Assembly: GCA_027483505.1 (NCBI GenBank)
Contig: JAIXUP010000018.1
Location: 1-64,000 of the forward strand
Direction: 5' to 3'
From: Hyphomicrobiales bacterium
GTDB taxonomy: Bacteria > Pseudomonadota > Alphaproteobacteria > Rhizobiales > Beijerinckiaceae
DNA: 64,000 nt
Below, piece after piece: positions 7,754 to 19,700 of this stretch. The first letter of the stretch is position 1, and each line of letters begins with the position of its first letter. The notes under the pieces were generated by a model that had not been told where the DNA came from, did no database searches, and saw nothing but the letters and a program-made list of their open reading frames with translations. The translations under genes and the position numbers were made by a program.

Positions 7754-10700
7754 TCAGCCGAGCGTGATCCTGATTCCGGCATTCGGATCTGCCGCCGGCG
7801 CGGACCCCGCCACGAAGCTCTCCTTCCAGGCGCCGCCGGACGACACGCTCGCCATCGAGAAGCCTTCCAGCACGCGTCCAAGATCGACAGAAATCGGGCT
7901 GGAGCCCGCAGCCGCCGGCGGCGTTGACCCCGCCCCGAAGACCGTGACCGTGACGGTGGCGGTGGAAAGCGCTCCATGTTCATCCGAGACGGTGTAGGCG
8001 AAGCGATCGGTCCGCGACTGGCCCGGCGCGAGCGCCGAGAGGACCGCGCTTGAGCCGGCATCGTAGCGCACCGAACCGTCGGCGTTGAGCGTCAGGGTCG
8101 CGCCGAGCCGCGACGCCGCGTCCAGCCTCGATAAGGAGAGCACAGCGCCGGTGTCGATATCCCTGTCATTGGCCAGCACGTTGATCCGGCCGGCAGCGCC
8201 AGCGACCAGCGTGATGGCGTCGGCCACCGCCACCGGCCCGGCATTGCGCCCTTTCACCAGGACGCTGACAGTCGCGGTCGAGGTCAGGCCAAGCGCGTCC
8301 GTCACCGTGTAGCTGAATGTGTCCGCCAGGGTTTCGCCAAGCGCGAGGCCCTGAAGGACGGCGCGCGGATCGTAGGCGATCCGCCCGTCGGGCAAGACCA
8401 CGAGCGATGCGCCACGGACCGAAGTTCCGGCGACGGTCACGGACAGCGGTGCGATTTCATCCGTGTCCCTGTCATTGGCGAGGACGTTGATGTTCGCAAC
8501 CGCGTTGTCGAAGGCCGCCGCGCTGTCATTGGCCGCGACCGGCGCGTCATTGACGCCGGTCACGGTGACGAAGACCTGTCCCCGCGCGATCGCGCCCTGT
8601 TCATCGGCGATCACATAGGTGAAGCTGTCGACGAGCGTTTCGCCGCTGCGCAGCTTGATGAAGCCCGCCACGCCGGTGGGGTTGTAGCGGACCGATCCAT
8701 CCGCTTGCAGCGCTACCGCCGCGCCGAGCGCAGAGCGCGCCGCCACGCTCTGGATCGCGATGGGCGAGTTCTGGGCATCGGTGTCATTGGCGGCGGGATT
8801 GAACAGGATGGCCTGGTCCGCAGCTGTCTCGACACGGTCGACAACGGCCACCGGAGGCGTGTTGCGGCCCGTCACCCTGACCGTCACCGTGGCGGTCGCA
8901 GTCGTGCCATTGCTGGCGACAGAGTAGGTGAAGCTGTCGGAGACCACCTGCCCAACGGCCAGCCGCGACAGGAGCGCCGAGCCCGTCGGATCATAGGTGA
9001 TCTTGCCGTCGACCACCGCCAGCGACGCACCGAGCGAGGAGAGCGGGCCTGTCGCAAGCGTCGCGCCTTCGGGCGCCACATCGTTGCGCAGCACGTCGAT
9101 GGCCGCCGGGGCGAGGTTGCCGGAGGATGCACTGTCGTTGCGGAGCGCCAGCGGCTCGTTGATGCCGGCGACGTTGAGCACGACCCGGCCAAGCCGCAAA
9201 GCCCCGCCGGAATCCTTGTAGGTGAACAGGATCGCGTCGGCGGCTGTCTGGCCGACATTAAGCGCCTGAAGCCCGGCGGCACGGCGCGGATCGTAACGCA
9301 GGCTGCCGTTGGCGATGACCTGGACATCAGCGCCTTCGCTGCTCTTCGCATTCGCGCCGATCACGACCAGTCCGGCCGCCGGCCTGAAGGTAAGCAGCGT
9401 GTCCTCGTCCGTGGCCCGTACGGGAAAGTCGACGATCGCCGCTTCCTGCCGGCCGGAAACGATGACGCGGACGGAGCCTGTGGCCGTGCGGCCGGTTTCG
9501 TCTGTGACGGTGTAGGCGAAGCTGTCGGTCCTGGTCTGGCCGGAGAACAGCCCGGCCAGAGCCACCGAGCTGGTCGGATCATAGACAAGCTGCCCCGCCA
9601 CGAGCCGGATCGTCCCGCCGAGGGAGCTCGCCGCATCGAAGCTCTGCAGCGTCAGGACGGCGCCCTGGTCCGGATCGCGTGCGAGCGCCAGGGCATCAAC
9701 CGCGATCGTCATGTCGGCATCCGTGGCAACAGTCAGCGAGCCGGCGACCGGCCTGTCATCGGCGCCGGTGACGGTGACGATGACCTGCCCCAGCACCAGT
9801 TTGCCGTCGCCGTCGCGGGCCGTGAAGGTGACCTTGTCGACGAGGGCGCTGCCGGGCGCAGAGGTCAGCGCTTGGAGCGTCGCCGATCGGGTCGGATCAT
9901 AGCGCAACCCTTCCGGCAGGATCGACACCAGAGCGTTCCTGGAACTGGCGGAGATCACCGTCAGCCCGTCCACCGGCAGCGTGAAGGCCACATCCTCGCT
10001 GGTTTGCGCGACAAGCTCGACCGTCGTATCATTGCGCCCGTTGACGCGCACGGTGACGGTGGCTGTCGCAGCTGCCCCTCCTCCGTCGGTGATCGCGTAG
10101 GTGAAGCTGTCGGTGGCCACCTCGCCAAAATTCAGGGCCTGCAAGGCGCTGGCCTGGCGTGGATCGTAGACCACACGGCCGCCGGCATCGACGGAGAGGG
10201 CCGCGCCGAGAGCGGACAGGGGCGACGTCAGCCCGACCACCAGCAGATTGCGCGCTGTCTCGGCATCGCTGTCATTGCGGCGGACATCGATGACGACCGT
10301 GGCATCCTCGCTGACAGCCGCTTCATCGGCGACGGCCACGGGAGGCCGATTGACGATCACGGGACGGATGGTGATCGCGGCTAAAGCCTGTGTGAGGTTG
10401 CCGGCGCTGTCGCGGGCGGCATAGAGGAAGCTGTCAGAGCCGCTGTAGCCGGGGGTGGGTCTGTAGACAAAACCCCCATCAGTGCCGAGCGTGAGCGTGC
10501 CGTGCAACGGTCCGTTCACGAGCGTCGCCGTCAGCGCGCCTGCGCCGGGGTCATTGTCGTTGGCGAGGACGCCCTGAGCGGCCGAAACCGTGAGCGTGCC
10601 TCCGGCATCGACGGCATAGGAATCCGCCGCCGTCACTGGCGGCAGGTCGCGCACGCCGAAGCTCGCCGCAAGCGTCGCGCCGCTGACGACCGTGGCGCTG

Positions 10701-13700
10701 AACGCGCCGCTCGTCGCCACCGATCCAGCAGGCACGACCTGCCGGATGGTGATGCTGCCGGCGCCGAGGCCGGCGAAGCTCCAGGCGCCGCTCAAGCCCG
10801 TGGCCGTCGAGGTTTCGCCGCTATCCAGAACGCCATCATTGTCGAGATCGATGAAGACCGTGCGGCCAGCGATCCCGGTCTCGCCGGCATCTTGCACGCC
10901 GTCCGCGTCGCGGTCGTCAAAGACCTGGCCGGAGACGCGGCCGAGGCCAAAGGACCCGAAGCTTGCGGTGAGGTTGGAGCCGCTGACGATGGCCGCGCTG
11001 AAGGCGCTGCTGGTTGCCACAGATCCGGCGGGAACCACCTGCCTGACAGTCACCGCGCCCGGTCCGAGATCGACGAAGCTGAAGGCCCCGCCCGCATCCG
11101 TGACTGCGGTGGCTTCACCGGCATCGAGAACGCCATTGTTGTCGCGATCGACGAAGACCGTCCGGCCGCCAAGCCCGCTTTCGCCGGCGTCGAGCACCCC
11201 GTCACCATCAAGGTCGTCGAAGACCTGGCCAGTGACACGGCCAAGGTTGAAGTTGCCGAAGTCGACGTTGGCCAGATTGTCGCCAACCCCGATGGTCAGC
11301 GCATGCCCGTCCAGCGCGCGCGGGACGGCATCGGAGCCGCCGCCCGTGTCGCCGCCGCCAGTCCCGCCGGAACCTGAGCCCGGCGTCATGGCCAGGATCG
11401 CTTCGGCGAGCGCCTTGACGTTGACGCGCCGGTAGCTGTCGCCGGTGTTGTCGACGTTGTCGTTCTCGTCGTCGCCGTCGATGATCACGATGCCGGTCTG
11501 GCGCGAGAGCGCCGCGAACTCGGCCCCGCTCAGACGGCGGCCCAGATGGTCGAGCGCGATGTCCTGCGCCAGCGCCGCCACGCCGGCGAGGTAGGCCGAG
11601 GCCTGGCTGGTGCCCTGCATGGTCACCGTGCCGCCTGTGGCGTTGGCGCCGGTGAGGCGCGCGCCGGGGGCGAAGATGTCGGTCAGGCCGCCGCGCTGCG
11701 AGAAGCTCGCAATGGCGTCGCCCGCCGTCGTCAGATCCGCCGCGCCGTTGGAGAAGCGCCACGGCCCGCCATAGTCGGCGCTCCAGACCGCGCCGACCGC
11801 GATGACATTGGGGTCCGCGGCCGGGTAGCTGACGCCGGGCTGGGCGTCGAATGTATAGAAGGCGTTGCCGGACGCGGCGGTGATGATGATGCCTTGCGCC
11901 GCCAGCGCAGCGAGTTCGTCGCCGAGGCCATAGCGGCTGGCGCTGGTCAGCCAGTTGCCGCCATCGCCCAGCGAGAGGTTGACCACGCCGACCCCGAAAT
12001 CGCCGGCGTGGCTGACGACCCATTGCAGCGCCTTCTCGACGTAAAGGAAGTAGCCGGCGCCATTATCCTGGAAAACCTTGAGCGCGATGATGTCCGCCGC
12101 CGGCGCGACGCCGGCATAGGTTCCGTCGCTGCTGGCGATGATGCTGGCGACGTTCGAGCCGTGGCCGGTCCGGTCCGAGGCGTCGGCGTCATTGTCGGCG
12201 AAGTCCCACTGGAAGACGATGCGGTCGCTGACGCCGTTACCGTCGCGGTCCGGCCCGAAGAAGGCGCTGTCGCGATCGATGCCGGTGTCGATCGTGACCA
12301 CGCGGATGCCGGCTCCTTCTGTTCCGGCGAACCGGGGATCGGCGCGATAGGCGTCAAGTCCGGTCAGCAGGCTTGCGCGAATGGAATCACCCGCCGCAAG
12401 CGGCGTGGTTCCGGCCACCATCATGTCGGGCGAGACGAGTTGAACGGCGGAAGCGGCCGTGTCGAGCAGACCCGGCGCGGTCGCCGATCCCGGCGCGGGA
12501 TAGGTCTGGCGCCAGCCCGGCTTGAGGACTTCGGCGACGACATAGGCGCCGGGCCGGACATCCTCGAACACATAGCCGCCAGCCGCGTCCGTGACCGTCA
12601 CGCGTTCGCCGGCATCGAGCAGGCCATCCAGGTCCTGGTCGAGGAACACGGTCCAGCCCGGCAGCAGCGCCTCGCCCGCTTCGCGCGCGCCATTGCCGTT
12701 GACGTCCTCGAACTTGACGCCGGCGATGCGCGCCAGGGCGATGCTGCCGAAATTCCGGTTGTCAGCAACCAATCCGCTGGTGACGGTCACCACGAGCCGA
12801 TCCGGTCCGGAAGCGGCGACATGGGCTGGAACGACCTGGCGCAGCACGACCACCCCCGCCGACAGGCCGGCGAAGCTGTAGCTGCCATCCGATCCTGTGA
12901 CCGCCGTACGCTCGCCGTCATCGAGCACGCCGTCATCGTCGCTGTCCAGGAAGATCGTGCGGCCGGCAAGACCGGTCTCCCCGGCATCGCGCAGTCCGTC
13001 CTGATCAAGGTCGCTGAAGGCGACACCCGAGATCGTGGCGGGCGTGAACAGGCCGAAGGCCGGGGCCAGGGTGTCGGCAGACGGCGTGACCGTCACCACG
13101 TTGAAGGCGGGCGTTGTGGCCACGTCGCCGGCTGGGATGACAAAGCCGATCCTGTAGGCCCCCGGCGCCAGCGCAGCGAAGCCGTACAGGCCTGCCGCGT
13201 CGGTGACAGCGCTTGCCTCGCCGGCGTCGAAGAGGCCGTCTGCATCGGCATCGAGGAACACGGTCAGGCCGGAGCGCGGCCCTTCGCCGGCATCGAGCAG
13301 GCCGTCGCCGTCGCTGTCGTTGAAGACGCGGCCTGAGATCGAACCCGGGGCGAGGCCACCGATGCCGATGGTGGTGTCCGGAGTTGCCGGAATCGCCTCC
13401 TGATTGCCCGCATGATCCCGCGCGACGGCGTAGAAGGCATAGGTGCTGCCCGCCTCGCCGACAAACAGGCCGGAGGTTTCCGTGGTGTCGAGCCGGAAGA
13501 GGGACAACTCGCCGCCATCGCGGGAGAAGTAGATCGAGTAGCTGGCGATCGCGGACCCGTTCACATCGTCGAGGCCGCCCCACTGCAGCTCGATGGTCGT
13601 TGCATCGCTGGTCGCGGGCAGCGGCAGCATCGTCGCATCGGGCTTCACCGCATCGAGCGTGTTGAAGATGGCCGGTGTGTCGATCGGTTCCTCGGTGTCG

Positions 13701-16700
13701 AAGATGATCGTGGCCATCGCGTCGATCCGTGTGCCGGTCGGAACGCCCGCCTTCGGCCGGATCGTGTAGGTGACAAAGCCTTCGCCGAGGCCGTCGCCGT
13801 CATTGGGCGGCAGGAAGCCGGCGCGCGCATCCGAGGTCGGCTCACCGGTTGCCGGGTCGATGGTCGTGAACAGCCAGGTCAGCGTGTTGGCGGTCACGTC
13901 CGGCAGCACGAGCAACTCGACGACATAGCCCTTGGTCGCCGTCAGGTCGATTCGGCCGAGGAAATAGGCGCGGTCGGCATTCTGGGCGAAGACCTCGCCG
14001 CTCCAGCCGAAATCATCGACGCGGAAGGTCCGGATGTCGAGATCGGGATCGAGCTTCTGGACGATCGAGACCGTCTGCGCCGGAGCCGTGGCGCTGGCGC
14101 GGTTCTCGAAGCGGATCATGTAGGACAGAGGATTCTCAGCCGTGATCCAGTTCTCCTCGCCGGTCCCTTTCGGCCCGATGATGTCATTGGGATCGATGGA
14201 GCCGATGACGGCTGGTGCGAAGATGGTCTTGGGCTTTTCTTTTTCCTCGCAGATTTCGTTCGGGTCTTTCTCGGGGGGGCCGAAGTAGTTGTCGGCCCGC
14301 GCGTCGGTCGGAACAAGCGCACCGACCGCCTCCAGGACCGAGCCCGATCCGCTCAGTTCGGCAGCGAGCGCCGCAAGATCCGGCGCGACGCGGTTCGCCA
14401 GCAGCGAGGGCGCGAAGGCCTGCTCCTGTGACCAGGCGGACTCTCCGAGGCGCACCCAGCGCACTTCCATTTCCTTTAGATCGTCTCCCGGACGGCGATC
14501 TTCCGACCAGAAGATCGCGGCCGAGTTGCCGACCTTGCCGATCGAGATCGCCAGCGCGCCGTCGCCCTCGCCGACCTTCGTCGCGGCGCCCCAGGTGCCA
14601 GTGACGCTATCCCAAGCGGCAACGTAAATCTCGACCATGTCGGAGTCCATGATCTCGCGGCGCCATGCCCCGAGCAGGACATCGCCGACGCGGCCAAGCT
14701 CCATGCCGTTTTCCTGCCCGGACAGGTCAGCAACCGTGACTGGAACGGACCAGAGGCCGTTCTCGAACACGCTCGATTTCAGTTCTGCCGTCCGCTCATA
14801 GGCGGTCAAGGCCGTGATGGTCTCCTCCGACGCAATCCCTTCCTCAAGTACGGGCACCAAGGCATTGCCTCGGTCGGACCAGAGGAGGACCAGGCGGCCG
14901 GTCGCATCGAACGCGATGCTCGCGCCGCCGATGGCGCGATCGGTGCCAGGGATCGCCTCGGGCGTGCTCCATGCGCCTGCGACATAGTGCGCAAACTTGA
15001 GGAACCGCTGTGTGGGGTCACTCGCATCAGCGGACTGCCAGACCGCATAAATCGTCCCATCGGGGGCGGTCGCGAGTTCAGGCTTCCCGTCATAGGCCAG
15101 GTTACCGGCGACATTTGTCTCGATGGCTTGCGCCCCGCCACCTGAATAATCGCCGCTAGACCCTGCGAGTACGCTGAGATCGCGCCTTATCGTCATCGTC
15201 GGAACATTCTCCGCAAGCGAAGTCAGTTCGGACGACGAGGCGCTTGAGACTCCAAAAAAGGTGGTCGAAGCGACCGGGATTTCCTTAAAGTAGCCAAGCA
15301 CAGGGGCGGAAAGGGACAATTTGGCCGTGCCCGCCGCCCCCTGGAACTCGAACGTCGGTAGAATTTGCCACGTGATAGCAAGGTCGCCGCTCAGGGTCGC
15401 GGACACGGCGGCATTGTCAAGACTGTCGCCGCCAGCGAATACTGAGACAGAGGGTTTGACACGCAGCTGTGCCTTGGTGATGCCCTCGTCTGGCAATCGC
15501 AGCAGTACGGGTGGGGCGTCTGCACTCCATGACATAGAGCCGGTGAGACTGACGCTGATGCTGAGGCCGAACAGAACGCCTCCAAGCTTAAGCGTTTTCT
15601 TCGCTTCCTCTAGCGCGGTCGCGATTGCGAAACCCTGCGGGGTGTTGCGTGGAACGAGGTTTTCAAGGGGAATTTTGACCTCGACGCCCCCGCCAAGGCT
15701 CAATTCGAGTTTGCTGGATGCGAGTTCCCAGGTGGGTGTTTCGCAGCCCTTCGCCACCCATCCAGCACTGTAGGTGCCTGAGCCTTCGACGAAGAACTGT
15801 GTTTCAGTGCCAGATGCAAAGCTACCATCCGAGCCAGGTACTATGGCCGGGGCACCGCCCGCATCCTCCTTTCCGAACGTAATCTTGATGCTGCCCCCGG
15901 CCGACGCATTGATCGCCGTCTTGGTTTCGTCATACGAGCCATTGACGTTGACCGCGAGACCGCCACTGACCCCGAGGAAGGGCAGCTTCGGAACCTTGAA
16001 CTTCTTCTCGTACTTGACCTTACCATCGGCTCCTTGGAGACCATCCGGAATGAGAACGCCGGATTCGACCATTTTGTTGATCTGGCGCTCGATCTCCATT
16101 TCCACCTGACGGGCGGCCGCCAGGCTCTCGGCGCTAAAGGAGAGAACCGAGCCGTCAACATCGATAACCCGGAAATAGAGATCGCCGTCGTCGTTGATGG
16201 TGCCATCGGTGGAACGATAGGCCACGATTACGCGACCATCCGGATCAATGGCGATCGACGCCAGGCTGTCGTCGACTGCGTTGTCAACGAGGCGCTCAAA
16301 TCGCGACCAGGACATGCCATTCGCGGTCTTCACACCGATCGAATAGTTGAAGTCCCGCGTGTTGGCTTCAGCCGAAGCCGTGCGCCAAACGAGGATAATG
16401 CCCGGCGTCGATCCGTCGATCAAATTGCTTGCCGCCGAAACCGTAAACTCCTGGTCTACGGCGTCGGCCAGCATGACAGCATCCACCCAGGACGCGCCAT
16501 CAAAGCGGGCATGCCACAATTTCCCATCTTCAAGCCAAAAGATGTGATCTTCGCCATCTGGGTCGGTCATGAGGATGGGGCGGGTAACCTGCGTCAGGTC
16601 GTTCTGTGCAATTTCGTCGGTGGCCCGAAGAGTCAGACCTATGACGTCGTCAGTGTCGCCGACGATAAGTGTGGTGCGGGTCGTATCCGCTATTCCATCG

Positions 16701-19700
16701 CTGTTGGCGTCGAATACAAGGCGCAGCGAGGGATCAAGGCCGAAGAAGTATTCGCCGGGCTCAAGTCCAGCAATTGTGAAGGCCCCGTTGGCGTCCGTCA
16801 CACCGATGCCACCGAGAACCTGATCGTTGTGGGCGACTCGGTAGGCGAAGATCGTCGTACCCGCCAACGGTGCATTCGTCTGGCTGTCGAGCAGCACGCC
16901 AGAGGCGGACACAGTCACCCGGAAATCCGGGCTCTTCACATAAAGCCGCTCGAAGATGAGGTGAATGTCGCGCAGGGCCTCGCCCGGTTCTGCGACGTCC
17001 AGCGCGATGCGGTTGATGAAGGCTGCAAGATCGCCCCATTCATCGCCGATCTCGGGCTGGATCCGGTTCCAGAACGGCAGCCATTGCGCATCGGCCAGCG
17101 CATTGGGCTTCAGCGCATCGCGGATGGCGCCCCAATCCGTGATGGGTTCGCCAGAGTCCTCGCCAACCGTGTCGAATTCCATGCGGGCGCCGGCATAGAA
17201 CACGAACGACATGGCGCTTTCACCGCCCGGCCGCAGCACGTCCGAGGGCCCTTCCGTGCTCGAGCCGAGCGCCAGGAACAAACCTTCCCGCATACGCTGC
17301 GGATCGTATCCGAATGTCCCGCCTGTCGGCTTCACGCGGATCAACGGTGCGGCCGTGTCCGCATCGCCGTTGTTCGTCCACAGATAGGTGACGCTGTTGA
17401 TCGTCCTGCCGCGGACTGCGGAGGGGCCGTTCACGGCGTCGGCAATGTTGGAGCCGACACCCTCCGTGATGGTCAGTCCGTCGGTCAGCGCGACGGCAGC
17501 CCCGCTTGGGCTGAGCGCTGCAAGGTCGTACCGGCCGGCGGGCGTGCCGAACAGGTCGAAGGTCGCATAGGCGCGGCTGGCGTTCACGATGACGACGCGG
17601 CTGGCGTCAAGCGCCTCGCCGAGGTCGTTGAGCAGCGAAAAGCGCGTGCCGGGCTCGAAGCGGGCACCCTCGATCCGGATCGTGGCGTCATTGGCATTGC
17701 CCACCGTGTTCCGCGCGATGCTGCGGATCGAGAAGGGGATGCTTTCGGCGCTGAGCGTGAAAGCGCTGGCGGCCGCGGCATCGGTGTTGACCACGGCGAT
17801 GTAATAGACGCCGGCCCGGCTGGTCGGAATGATCAACTCCTGGTCAGCCTCGAACGGCGTGGCGGCGCTGAAGTCGCCCAAACCGCGTTCCGGCACCGCG
17901 CCGTAGCTGACATAGATCTCGTTGCCCACGGCGCCGGCAGCGCCGTCGAGGAACAGGCGCAGGGTCTCGCCGGCATTGGCGACGAGCCGGTAGTAGGAGA
18001 TGCCGTTGGCCGGAATCGATCCGGCGACCGAGGCGCCGACAGCCAGCGTGGGCACATCGACCGAGGCGGCGTCAAGCGAGCCGCCGATGTTGTTGGCCTC
18101 GTTGGCCTCGTCGAGATTGTTGCGGATGTCGGTGCGGACGATGACCTGGTAACTGCCGGGAAGGACACCGGGAATCTGCGCCACAAGCGTCTCGCTGTAG
18201 CTTGCCCCGGCGGCCACCGGCCCCGTGTGCAGCACGCGCCCGACGAGCCGGTCGCCGACATCCCATACGCCATCGCCCGACAGGTAGACCGCGTCATACC
18301 ATGAGCCCAGCGCGGTCCCGGCGCTCGCATTGCTGATGGTGTATCTGATGGAGGCCTCGGCACCGAGCGTCAAGGTTTCGGGGATGACGACGCTGCCGAC
18401 GATGAGATCTGTCGGGGTCGGCAGAACGACGAGGGTCGAGAGCCCGTCATAGCCCGCATTGTCGGTTTCGCTCGATTCGGTGCTGACCAAATTGGTCGAG
18501 TCGGTCGAGACGAAGAAATAGTACGGACCGGCATAGCCTTTAGGAATCGTCGCGACGAATTCCTGCTGGTAGCTTTCGCCCGCAGCCAGCGTGCGCTGCT
18601 GCGTCACATAGCCCAGGAAGACATCCGAGGCGCGCTGCAGGTTCTGGTCGGCCGACAGAAAGAGGCTGTCATACCAGGCGCCCGTGAACGTGTCGCCGGT
18701 GTTGGTCACGGTGTAGCGCAGCGTCACCGTCTGGCCGCTGACGGCGGTGTCCGGCGCATCGACGATGGACATGACCAGATTGGGAACGGGCGGCGCGTAT
18801 CCGCTGACGGCGAGCTGGTTCGACGCCGTGGCGTTGTTGCTCTCGAAGGGCGTTTCGGTGACGGAGTTGTCCCGGTCGGTGAAGACGATGATGCGGTAAC
18901 TGCCGGTCGGCAGGGTCGCGGGCAGCACGAAGTTGCCGGAAGCGGTGTAGCTCGCGCCGGGCGCGAGCGTGTTGGTGCGGCGCACGGCGCCGATATACGC
19001 ATCGCCGATGTCGTAGGCGCCGTCAGCGGAGATGTAGACCCGGTCGATCCAGGTGGTGGCGTTGGCATCGGCGTTTCCGTCGTTGATGACGGTCCAGGAC
19101 ACCGCGACAGGCTGCCCGGCGATGGCGGCGAGCGGAGCGTTGACGCTTGTCACCCTCAGATCGGCGATGCTGCGCGTGACGGTGATCGGCGCGCTGCCGG
19201 TGTTGTTGGCTTCGTCGCTCTCATCCACGCGCCGGTTGCGATTGCTGTCCGTGTCGGTCTGCACCAGGATGAAGTAGTCGCCATCCGCCTCGTAGGGCAG
19301 CGTCACAAAGGCGCTTTGCGCGATGCTGGCTCCGGCCGCGAGCGTGGCCGTCGTCTCCACATCGCGCAGGACGATATCGTCGCCGTCGCCGTAGGTCTGG
19401 TTGCGCGACAGGATGATCCGGTTGTTCCAGAGGCCGTTGTCGGTTGGTCCTGCGCCGGTGTTGGTGATTGTCCAGTTCACGGCGATCTGCCGGCCGGCAA
19501 TGCCATTCTCCGGCACGCTCACCAGCGGCACGGTCAGGTCGGCCGGTCGGTCGTCGATGCGCAGCGCGCTGGCGACGATGTTGTTGGCATTGTCGAATTC
19601 GAACACCTCATTGGCCGAGTCGGACGCAATGATCAGGTGGAAATCGCCGCTGATGCCCGTGGGCAGGCGGACCGTGCGGCCCGTGGCCGCCGCCTGCCCT

